Positions 57,227-64,000 of a stretch of 64,000 nucleotides of DNA are shown piece after piece. Made by a program: the position numbers and the translations under genes. Each line of letters begins with the position of its first letter. Position 1 is the first letter of the stretch. This DNA is from an uncultured Prochlorococcus sp. Its GTDB lineage: Bacteria > Cyanobacteriota > Cyanobacteriia > PCC-6307 > Cyanobiaceae. The stretch spans positions 29,398 through 93,397 of the forward strand of contig CACMTJ010000005.1 in assembly GCA_902616595.1 (NCBI GenBank), written 5' to 3'. The notes beneath the pieces are model-generated. The model was given only the letters and a program-made list of their open reading frames with translations. It was not told where the DNA came from and made no database searches.

Positions 57227-58237
57227 TTAGTTTAGTTCAAGATCATCGTAAATTTCATTATCTGAACCAGCAAATGCAACCCATAATGGAAATTGAAGTA
57301 TTGGAATTTCAACAGAAGTTTCTGCAGCATCAATGATAATAAATGGCAATTCTTCATTGGCTTCTAATCTATCAGCTCTTTCGATGACACCTTCAGGCCT
57401 TTCAAACAGAACAATCCCACTATTAGGTCCAAAGTCATCCCTTGTTAGACCAAGTGAATCTTGAAGAATTCTTCTCCATTCACCTAATCGTTCAGGCTGC
57501 GAAGCTAAAATAAGAGTCTGAAATTGATCTCCATATAATTCGCCAAGAATAGATATTAAGCCAGCTGATAACAAGGCATTTTTTTGTCGAGATCCTCTAC
57601 TTTCAAGAGAACCTCTTCCGCCCATGTTAAAGAACCAATCATCCATAATTTCTAAATCTGAGGAATCAAGACTCCGTCTTAATTTCCAAGGTTCTGCATA
57701 AAAGTCGGGTTGTTCTTTGAAACTTGAAAAGCAACTTTTTATAATCTCTTCATCTGGCTTAAATGTCTCGGAAAGAGCAGGAACATTAACTACATTATTT
57801 GTGCTATTGTCTTGCTTTTTCTGATCAAGGGGAGAGGGCTTTACGATTATTGGTTGAGAAACTAATTCAAGTTTCTCTACGTTTTGTGAAAGATTCTGCA
57901 AAGCTCCAGTTAAGTACTCTTGAAAGCCTTTAACTCTTTTAGCAATATTATCTGACTGTCCTTTAAAATTTGACTCAATATCTTTTTCTATTTCATTTTT
58001 TTTTGTTTCTAACTCTTTTATTTCTTTTACTAAATAGTCTTTTTTTGAAACGAGATCTCTAAAAATTTCATTAGAAATTTCATCAAAGGATTTAGTTGAT
58101 TTGTCATTTTTTGGTGTAATTTTTTTGTTTTGAGTTGTATTTTTCTTACTAATTTGTTTGGTTTTATCATCTGAGATTGACTTGTCTATTATTAATTCCT
58201 TTTCAGGATTATTGTCGGAAATTTCTGTATTGGTCAT
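57227..58237 (-). CDS. DUF3086 domain protein
   Basis: 336 residues. A Lys/Ser-rich N-terminus, a coiled-coil region (about 60-125, [18 protein letters not shown]), and a conserved C-terminal domain from about 165 ([20 protein letters not shown] and [10 protein letters not shown], later [19 protein letters not shown]). Typical of DUF3086, a cyanobacterial family of unknown role. Ends six bases upstream of plsY. Confidence 0.88.
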   Translation of the reverse strand: MTNTEISDNNPEKELIIDKSISDDKTKQISKKNTTQNKKITPKNDKSTKSFDEISNEIFRDLVSKKDYLVKEIKELETKKNEIEKDIESNFKGQSDNIAKRVKGFQEYLTGALQNLSQNVEKLELVSQPIIVKPSPLDQKKQDNSTNNVVNVPALSETFKPDEEIIKSCFSSFKEQPDFYAEPWKLRRSLDSSDLEIMDDWFFNMGGRGSLESRGSRQKNALLSAGLISILGELYGDQFQTLILASQPERLGEWRRILQDSLGLTRDDFGPNSGIVLFERPEGVIERADRLEANEELPFIIIDAAETSVEIPILQFPLWVAFAGSDNEIYDDLELN

Positions 58238-58272
58238 TTAAATAATTTTGATGAATAGGCAAAGTCTGAATT

Positions 58273-58689
58273 TTAAGAATTTTTAATTTCCAGGGAGTTA
58301 ACTTTTTTTATGAGCTCATCTTTTAATTGCTTTGGATTAAATAAAATTGGTAATAAATGGGGACTGGACTTTTCTCTAAAATAAAAAATACCTGGGATTA
58401 TTGGAAAAAAGAATTTCCATGATATCCAGTTCTTGAATGGAAAAGTTCTAATCTCCTTACCTAATTGTAAAACGACAAAATCATCATCTGTAATTTTTAT
58501 TCTTAAGGTGAATGACTGAAGTAATAAAAAAAAGCTAAAAGAAGCAAAAACTATTGTAGGCAATGAACCAATATTTAAAAACAAAAGCATAAAACTTAAA
58601 ACTATTAGAATGATTGGCAACTGAAATGATGGAGATATTATTACTGGTTCCTCTTTTTTTGATTTAGTTTTAAACATAGGATCATCCAA
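58273..58689 (-). CDS. DUF3119 family membrane protein
   Basis: 138 residues with two hydrophobic helices at about 25-60, then LGKEIRTFPFKNWISWKFFF and PHLLPILFNPKQL. The PH-like DUF3119 type in cyanobacteria. Its start lies inside the end of the MlaE gene (eight-base overlap), so they are translated together; a lipid-transport context is suggested. Confidence 0.85.
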   Translation of the reverse strand: MDDPMFKTKSKKEEPVIISPSFQLPIILIVLSFMLLFLNIGSLPTIVFASFSFFLLLQSFTLRIKITDDDFVVLQLGKEIRTFPFKNWISWKFFFPIIPGIFYFREKSSPHLLPILFNPKQLKDELIKKVNSLEIKNS

Positions 58690-59437
58690 ATAAAATTTGT
58701 GTTAGAAATACATCCATTAAAGATACAGTAACGAGAGTCATTACAACTGCACCTGTTGTACTTGTTCCAACTTCTTTTGGACCACCTTTAGTTGTTAGTC
58801 CATATCCACAAGCAATGATTGAAATAAGTAATCCGAACACTACAGATTTTATTAACATTGAAGTTAAGTCTGTACTGGTTAAACTCACGTTACCTGATCT
58901 TACAGATGTCCAAAAAACTATTGGAGGAACTTTATAAAAAATTGTGCTCCAAATTTGTCCGCTCCATAAAGCTACAGATAAAAACAAAAGACACTGTATT
59001 GGAGACATTATTACCATAGATAGTAATCTTGGGACGACCAAATATTGGACTGGTTCGGTCCTTAACATGGTTATTGCCTCAATTTGTTCTGTGACTTTCA
59101 TAGTGCCCAGTTGAGCAGCATATGCAGTGGCAACCTTACCAGTCATTAAAGTAGCAGTTAGAAGAGGAGCCATTTCTCTCGCCATGCCTACTGCTAACAA
59201 ACCTCCAATTTCACTTGAAACCCCCATGCTTGTAAGTTGTGATGCAACTTGAATATTAAAAACTGTACCTGCGGCAATTCCTGTAATTAATACAATTAAC
59301 AAACTGCCAGGACCTGACTCCATAAGTTGGTCAAAGAGATCATTTTTGGAAATTTTACCTTTAAAGATAAAATTAATTGCTTGCCCCCCAATGATTAAAC
59401 TGCTTAGAAGTCTTTTGAAAAAATTAAGGTAATACAT
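58682..59437 (-). CDS. MlaE-family lipid ABC transporter permease
   Basis: 251 residues, about five helices. Signature segments MESGPGSLLIVLITGIAAGT, GLLAVGMAREMAPLLTATLM and MKVTEQIEAITMLRTEP identify the MlaE/TGD1/Ycf63 family. The permease moves glycerolipids between outer and inner membranes (plastid TGD1 imports lipids). The ATPase and the MCE substrate-binding partners are not in this window. Confidence 0.92.
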   Translation of the reverse strand: MYYLNFFKRLLSSLIIGGQAINFIFKGKISKNDLFDQLMESGPGSLLIVLITGIAAGTVFNIQVASQLTSMGVSSEIGGLLAVGMAREMAPLLTATLMTGKVATAYAAQLGTMKVTEQIEAITMLRTEPVQYLVVPRLLSMVIMSPIQCLLFLSVALWSGQIWSTIFYKVPPIVFWTSVRSGNVSLTSTDLTSMLIKSVVFGLLISIIACGYGLTTKGGPKEVGTSTTGAVVMTLVTVSLMDVFLTQILFG

Positions 59438-59446
59438 ATCTTTATA

Positions 59447-60844
59447 TTAGTTTGTAATTAATTTCCGATCCCATTTTTTCATAATTAAAAGACCAATTAT
59501 TACCAGTATTGAGGGTATAAAACCAATACATAATCTAATAGTTAATTGTGCTGAGTAGCATTGTTCAATAATATTTAGACCATCTTTATCAACAAAGCAT
59601 GATTGATAGCCTGATAAATACAATAAAAATCCTAATAATTGAACACTAAACGCGATACCAATCTTCTGAATAAGTACCATCCAAGCAGTATATAATCCTG
59701 CTGGTTTCTCTGGGTCTTCGTCTATTGCATCAGGAAGTAGTGACCAAGGGATAAGAAAAGCGGTTGAAGCTCCAATGCCAATAAGACAGATTATAAAAAT
59801 TAAAAGAATGAACAGAAATATGTTGCTGGGATTTAGGAATAAACTATCTCCAGCTCCTGAAATTTTTGATAATGAAGGTAAAAATAAAGCTGCTGTACAT
59901 GAAATAATCCACATAATCGATCCATAGTTTAACGCTGAAATCCTGTTCAATTTATTAGATACTCTGGTCCATATTTGTAAACCTACTAAAGCGCTAATTT
60001 GGAAAGGTATCGGGATCCACTTCGCAAGATATGTTGGTACGTTCAGTACATCCTCGACATAGATTAACGCTACTGTTTGCATTAATTGTAAGGCGCACCA
60101 GAGAAGAATATAGAGTGTAATAACTTTTAGAAATTTTTTATTTCTGAAGATCCTTTTGAATTGAAGTGTTATAGCTTCAACTTTTCCTGAAGGCCTTCTT
60201 GCTTTTTTTGCGAATGGAGCTAATCCCCAACAAGAAATTAAAGTTGCAGCAACTGCAATACATCCGCTTATTTTACCCATTAAAAAATATTCATTATTTG
60301 CTGATCCTTCGGAACCTAATACAACTCCAGCAATTATTAAACCAGTTAGTCCTGCGATTATTGAGCCAGTAAATCTAGATGCGTTTAGTCTTGTTCTTAT
60401 TGCTGTTTTTTCAGAAATTTCAGTAGAAAGAGCTGCGAAAGGAAGATTAATACTTGTATAAGCAGTCATTACGATTATAGAAATTATGGCATAGTAAATA
60501 GTCTTGGTTAGTACTGAACCAGTGGGTGTCCACCAGATCGCAGCTAAAGATAAACCAAGGGGAACAGATGCTGCTACCATCCAAGGGATTCTAGGCCCCC
60601 ATCTTGATTTAGTACGATCACTTAACCATCCAATTAACGGATCATTTACTGCATCCCATATCTTTATTAACATTAATAATGATCCTGCAATTATTACTGG
60701 TAAACCCGCAGAAATAAAGAATTTGAAAAGAAAAAAACCAAATTGTGTCGCGACTAAACCCGTACCTGCATCTCCTAGCCCATAAGAGAACATTAATCTT
60801 GTTGTTGACCTAGAAATATTTTTTTTCGAGTGTGAATTTTCCAA
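59447..60844 (-). CDS. MFS transporter of the GPH (MelB-like) family
   Basis: 465 residues with 12 hydrophobic segments. Segments GDAGTGLVATQFGFFLFKFF, IWDAVNDPLIGWLSDRTKSRWGPR (the GPH loop 2-3 motif with D-P-x-x-G-x-x-S-D) and a matching one after helix 8 place it with cation:glycoside or pentoside symporters. Substrate unknown. It ends nine bases upstream of the MlaE gene and could share its transcript. Confidence 0.85.
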   Translation of the reverse strand: MENSHSKKNISRSTTRLMFSYGLGDAGTGLVATQFGFFLFKFFISAGLPVIIAGSLLMLIKIWDAVNDPLIGWLSDRTKSRWGPRIPWMVAASVPLGLSLAAIWWTPTGSVLTKTIYYAIISIIVMTAYTSINLPFAALSTEISEKTAIRTRLNASRFTGSIIAGLTGLIIAGVVLGSEGSANNEYFLMGKISGCIAVAATLISCWGLAPFAKKARRPSGKVEAITLQFKRIFRNKKFLKVITLYILLWCALQLMQTVALIYVEDVLNVPTYLAKWIPIPFQISALVGLQIWTRVSNKLNRISALNYGSIMWIISCTAALFLPSLSKISGAGDSLFLNPSNIFLFILLIFIICLIGIGASTAFLIPWSLLPDAIDEDPEKPAGLYTAWMVLIQKIGIAFSVQLLGFLLYLSGYQSCFVDKDGLNIIEQCYSAQLTIRLCIGFIPSILVIIGLLIMKKWDRKLITN

Positions 60845-60905
60845 TCTTTTTACTTTGTTTATTGTTTGATAATGTATTATTGCAATGGTAATTCTATTAC
60901 TTAAT

Positions 60906-60976
60906 GCGGGCGTGGTTTAGTGGTAAAACCTCAGCCTTCCAAGCTGAAGATGCGGGTTCGATTCCCGCCGCCCGCT
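60906..60976 (+). tRNA. trnG: tRNA-Gly (TCC)
   Basis: Acceptor GCGGGCG/CGCCCGC, anticodon stem TCAGC/GCTGA with loop CTTCCAA (anticodon TCC), T arm GCGGG-TTCGATT-CCCGC, discriminator T. No CCA is encoded. It lies between the divergent GPH transporter start and the glgX stop. Confidence 0.95.
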
Positions 60977-60977
60977 T

Positions 60978-63011
60978 TTAGAGTAAATTATTTTTTGCCC
61001 CAAATACTTCTTCTGAAATGATTAGTAAAGAGCTTCTACTCTTTATTGAAACAGATTCTTCATTAATTGTTAAGGGTTCAAAAATCTCAGACATGCTAGT
61101 GTCGATAACTTTTAACCAATTGTATTTACATTTCGGCAAGGGGAAATCGATACTTTTTGAATATGCATTTAAACCTATCCAAACCAGCGGACTAGTATTA
61201 TCTTTGTTAATGCTAAAGGCAACTGTGTGGGACCAACTACCCCAGTCAGGGCTATCTAACTTTGTTCCATGCCAATGATATGTTGGAATATTTTCATTGG
61301 TTTGATTATTAGGGGAGAATGATGGATTAAAAATGTTTATTAGTTTTTTTCGGATTTTTATAACGTATTTAAAATAATCTAATAATTCCAAATCTTGTTG
61401 ACCATGTTCCCAATTCATCCAGCCCAAAAAATTATTTTGGCACCAAGAATTGTTGTTCCCGCCTTGTGTTCTTCCTATTTCATCACCCATAAGTATCATT
61501 GGAACACCTTTGGAGATAAGTAAACTAAGAACAAGATTTTTTTGTTGTCTTTTTCTTAAATCATTGATTAATAAGTTCGTAGTTGGTCCCTCAGTACCAT
61601 GATTCCAAGAATTGTTATGGTTATCTCCATCTCTATTTTGTTCTCTATTGGCAAAATTATGTTTTGTATTGAAAGTTACTAAGTCTTTTAAAGTGAATCC
61701 ATCATGTGAAGTAATAAAATTTATCGACTTTGGAAAAATATTATCTTCTTTGTAAATAGATGGAGAACCTTTTATTTTATCGCTCATATTCCAAGCTGTA
61801 TCTTTATCTCCCTTCCAAAATCTCCTCAAGTCATCTCTGAAATGACCATTCCAAGTGAAAGTATTCCTAGATGGGAAATCACCTAATTTATATAAACCGC
61901 CACAATCCCATGGCTCACTTATGAACTTGATATCGATAAGTTCTGGTTCACATTCTATATCTTCAAAAATTGGAGGATTATCAAGCGGTGAAAGATTTTC
62001 TCCTCTTGATAGGGCAATTCCTAAATCAAATCTAAAACCATCAACTCCTAATTCACTCGCCCAACATTTTAAAGATTCAATAATTAGTTTTCTAACTAAT
62101 CCTCTGTTTGCTGCAATAGTGTTACCACATCCGGAGACGTCCTGATAATTTTTATCTTTTCCAATAAAGTAATAAAGATTTTCATCTATACCTTTCCAAG
62201 ATATTGCTGGCCCTTTTGAATCACCTTCGCAAGTGTGATTGTATACAACATCTAAGATGACTTCAATGTCTGCTTTATGACATTCCTCTACAAATCTTCT
62301 AAATTCCTCTCTATTCTTTTCGGGGGATTCATTCGAAAAATATTCAAAATGCGGAGTAAACCAATTAATTGGACTATATCCCCAAAAATTTTTTAGACCA
62401 TTTGGGGCATCAGTAGGATCAAAGCAAAAAATTGGAAGTAATTCAATTGTTGTAATACCCAATTCTTTGAGATAAGGAATTTTTTTTAAAAATTTCTTAA
62501 AACAACTTTCATCTTTATCAGTTGATTCAGTGAAAGCTTTGATATGGAGTTCATAAATAATTGTTTCTTCCCAAGAATGTTTCGGTCTTGGATAATCCTT
62601 AAAATTAAATAATTTTCTATCGCAAACAACACTTTTAAGACAAGAATTAGTATTTGCTTGATTTTTTAATGCATTTTCTCTTTTATAACTTCTCCATCCG
62701 GCAATACCCCTTGAACATGGATCAAGTAATACTTTTTTTTCATAGTTATTATTAATCTCATTATTTTTTTGTTTCACTCTAAAAGCATAAATACAACCTT
62801 CATCTAGATTTTTTATTTCCGCATGCCAGTATGGACCTGTATTATGAGTCTGATCTAATTTGAATGTGCTTTTTGGGTAAATAGAGTCCTCTTTCTCAAA
62901 CAATAAGATTTCTACATATTCTGCATTTGTGGCTACTAAGGAAAAATTAATCCCTTGTGAAGTTAGAGAACTCCCTAAAGGAAATGGCTTACCTTTATTG
63001 AGATGAATCAC
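60978..63011 (-). CDS. glgX: Glycogen debranching enzyme (isoamylase type)
   Basis: 677 residues. N-terminal CBM48-like domain (about 1-110, SSLTSQGINFSLVATNAEYV), then a GH13 barrel: DVVYNHTCEGD, GFRFDLGIAL (Asp nucleophile), FISEPWDCGG (acid Glu) and INFITSHDGFTL (third Asp). It hydrolyses alpha-1,6 branches in glycogen. It ends two bases from tRNA-Gly. Length and motifs match GlgX, slightly shorter than the E. coli protein. Confidence 0.94.
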   Translation of the reverse strand: MIHLNKGKPFPLGSSLTSQGINFSLVATNAEYVEILLFEKEDSIYPKSTFKLDQTHNTGPYWHAEIKNLDEGCIYAFRVKQKNNEINNNYEKKVLLDPCSRGIAGWRSYKRENALKNQANTNSCLKSVVCDRKLFNFKDYPRPKHSWEETIIYELHIKAFTESTDKDESCFKKFLKKIPYLKELGITTIELLPIFCFDPTDAPNGLKNFWGYSPINWFTPHFEYFSNESPEKNREEFRRFVEECHKADIEVILDVVYNHTCEGDSKGPAISWKGIDENLYYFIGKDKNYQDVSGCGNTIAANRGLVRKLIIESLKCWASELGVDGFRFDLGIALSRGENLSPLDNPPIFEDIECEPELIDIKFISEPWDCGGLYKLGDFPSRNTFTWNGHFRDDLRRFWKGDKDTAWNMSDKIKGSPSIYKEDNIFPKSINFITSHDGFTLKDLVTFNTKHNFANREQNRDGDNHNNSWNHGTEGPTTNLLINDLRKRQQKNLVLSLLISKGVPMILMGDEIGRTQGGNNNSWCQNNFLGWMNWEHGQQDLELLDYFKYVIKIRKKLINIFNPSFSPNNQTNENIPTYHWHGTKLDSPDWGSWSHTVAFSINKDNTSPLVWIGLNAYSKSIDFPLPKCKYNWLKVIDTSMSEIFEPLTINEESVSIKSRSSLLIISEEVFGAKNNLL

Positions 63012-63347
63012 TTTTCTTTATCATTGATTAGTTAAATATTGAGATAATTTATTTAAATTACTGATATTAAAATAATAGATGCAAAATTTAAAAAAAAAAC
63101 TCAATTTTAAGGCTTCACTAATCAACTTTATTAGATCTTGGTGAGTATTAATTTTCTAATTAATTCCAATTTCTTCATCCATCTGCTCAGTACATAAAAC
63201 GATTTATAGAGAAAGTTTAATAATGAGAAAACTAGATTTTTCTTGATTTCAAAATACAAATTGTGTTTTTTCATGTGATGAGAAGGAAATATATCTGAAA
63301 ATTAATAAAACATAATAAATAGCTCAAATTCTTAAATTAACCCCCCT
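63012..63347. other. AT-rich spacer with two C6 tracts
   Basis: 336 bases without a convincing ORF. Two runs of six C at 63341-63346 and 63357-63362, spaced ten bases apart, are unusual in this AT-rich sequence. A 21-codon ORF at 63079-63144 is too short to judge. Confidence 0.3.
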
Positions 63348-63563
63348 TTAACATTTCCCCCCTTTGCAAAATCTAGTTAGATTTTTAATGCTAAATCTAG
63401 TGCCACCAATGCTTTTTGCTGTTTTACAAATGAAGAAGCTATTTTTTATAAATGAAAAAGCGCGGTTATAAGAAATAAATAATGTTGCTAAAAATGTCCC
63501 TAAAATTTGTATAAAGCTTTGCGCCGCCGGCATTTTCGGTTGCCGTATTTGTATTTGCTCCAT
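63348..63563 (-). CDS. Possible small basic protein, divergent from HU
   Basis: 71 codons from ATG at 63563, Lys/Phe-rich, ending CKGGKC. Its weakly hydrophobic middle (FIQILGTFLATLFISYNRAF) could be a membrane helix. Not recognised; it may be a spurious ORF in the hup upstream region. Confidence 0.35.
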   Translation of the reverse strand: MEQIQIRQPKMPAAQSFIQILGTFLATLFISYNRAFSFIKNSFFICKTAKSIGGTRFSIKNLTRFCKGGKC

Positions 63564-63635
63564 ATGATGTGAAAGTTCGAGGTTTAAAATCGATTTAAAT
63601 CTTTTTTTTAACCCCTAGCTTTAATTTAAATTTCA

Positions 63636-63911
63636 ATGAACAAAGCTGATTTAGTAAATCTTGTTGCAGCTCGTACAGAGCTCACAAAAACAGATGTTTC
63701 TTTAGTTGTTGATGCAGCTATTGAAACTATTGTTGATTCAGTAGTGGAAGGCAAAAAAGTCTCTTTACTAGGATTTGGTTCTTTTGAACCAAGAGATCGT
63801 TCTGCAAGACAGGGTTTAAACCCTAAGACAGGCGAAAAAATAGCAATACCCGCTAAAAGAGTTCCAACATTCTCTGCAGGTAAACTTTTTAAGGATAGAG
63901 TTCAAGGGTAA
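63636..63911 (+). CDS. hup: DNA-binding protein HU
   Basis: 91 residues. The MNKADLVNLVAARTELTKTD start and the arm region GFGSFEPRDRSARQGLNPKTG are HU/IHF hallmarks. A histone-like architectural protein that bends DNA as a dimer. Strong terminator follows. Confidence 0.95.
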   Translation: MNKADLVNLVAARTELTKTDVSLVVDAAIETIVDSVVEGKKVSLLGFGSFEPRDRSARQGLNPKTGEKIAIPAKRVPTFSAGKLFKDRVQG

Positions 63912-63943
63912 TTTTGTTAATCTATTTCTTCCTTTAATAAAAA

Positions 63944-63971
63944 GGTGCTCTAATAGGGCATCTTTTTTTTT
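63944..63971 (+). terminator. hup terminator
   Basis: GGTGCTC (63944-63950) pairs with GGGCATC (63956-63962) using two wobble pairs, then a run of eight to nine T. Confidence 0.8.
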
Positions 63972-64000
63972 AATCGCAAAAAGATTCAATTAGAAGATTC

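Noticed and set aside
63079..63144. 21-codon ORF
   Set aside because: Too short, no ribosome site and no context.
1..64000. CRISPR arrays, insertion sequences, integrases, phage structural genes
   Set aside because: No regularly spaced repeats, transposase motifs or phage structural proteins were seen.

Overview
The window reads as chromosomal DNA of a high-light-adapted Prochlorococcus or a very close relative. The evidence is the very AT-rich, compactly packed sequence, three high-light-inducible (hli) genes, a photosystem II S4-domain protein, a plant-type ferredoxin, a kaiBC clock locus with no kaiA, a Hik33/NblS-type kinase beside kaiC, and many cyanobacterial DUF families (DUF1825, DUF3086, DUF3119, DUF2214, DUF1543). 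The strain cannot be named from sequence alone. I see no CRISPR array, insertion sequence, integrase or rRNA.

Layout. (1) About 0-16 kb is dominated by small proteins. Around an LptF/G permease, a DUF938 methyltransferase, two membrane fatty-acid desaturases, a DUF805 protein, a cupin and an EamA exporter lie about two dozen ORFs of 30-80 codons, mostly single-pass membrane proteins, plus one single hli gene and one overlapping hli pair. (2) About 16-29 kb is mixed housekeeping and stress or redox genes: a flavoprotein, a GAF protein, DUF2214, DUF1643, pirin, murD, an SDR, a stand-alone ligase adenylation domain, a photolyase-like protein with reversed domain order, DoxX, a PPOX flavoprotein, tRNA-Val and the PSII S4 protein. 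(3) About 29-38 kb is core metabolism and RNA or protein modification: serA, prmA, petF, a lumenal pentapeptide protein, rnz, SpoIID, truB, rpmA and rplU. (4) 38-44 kb holds kaiB-kaiC convergent with nblS-purD, then purC. The nblS frame is broken by one extra base in a run of seven A. (5) 44-50.5 kb is an outer-membrane operon: bamA-lpxC-fabZ-lpxA-lpxB, followed by an exported msrA. (6) 50.5-54.7 kb holds pepA, a GIY-YIG protein, a YgjP-type peptidase, a structured stretch with two small ORFs with strong ribosome sites, and the DUF1825 gene. (7) 54.7-64 kb holds tyrS, pyrF, plsY, DUF3086, DUF3119, an MlaE-type lipid permease, a GPH sugar-type transporter, tRNA-Gly, glgX and an HU gene.

How it works together. 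Light and redox adaptation (Hli proteins, NblS, ferredoxin, PSII S4), a reduced KaiBC timer, envelope lipid and outer-membrane assembly (LptF/G, BamA, LpxABC, FabZ, MlaE, PlsY, desaturases) and nucleotide synthesis (purC, purD, pyrF) make up most of the assignable content. The most unusual items are the homopolymer frameshift in nblS, the photolyase-like protein with inverted domain order, the ligase adenylation domain that ends inside its last nucleotidyl-transferase motif, the structured region at 53.6-54.3 kb, the structured element upstream of hli, and a 15-bp motif shared by the hli and petF upstream regions. All functional calls rest on motif recognition by eye; no database search was possible.
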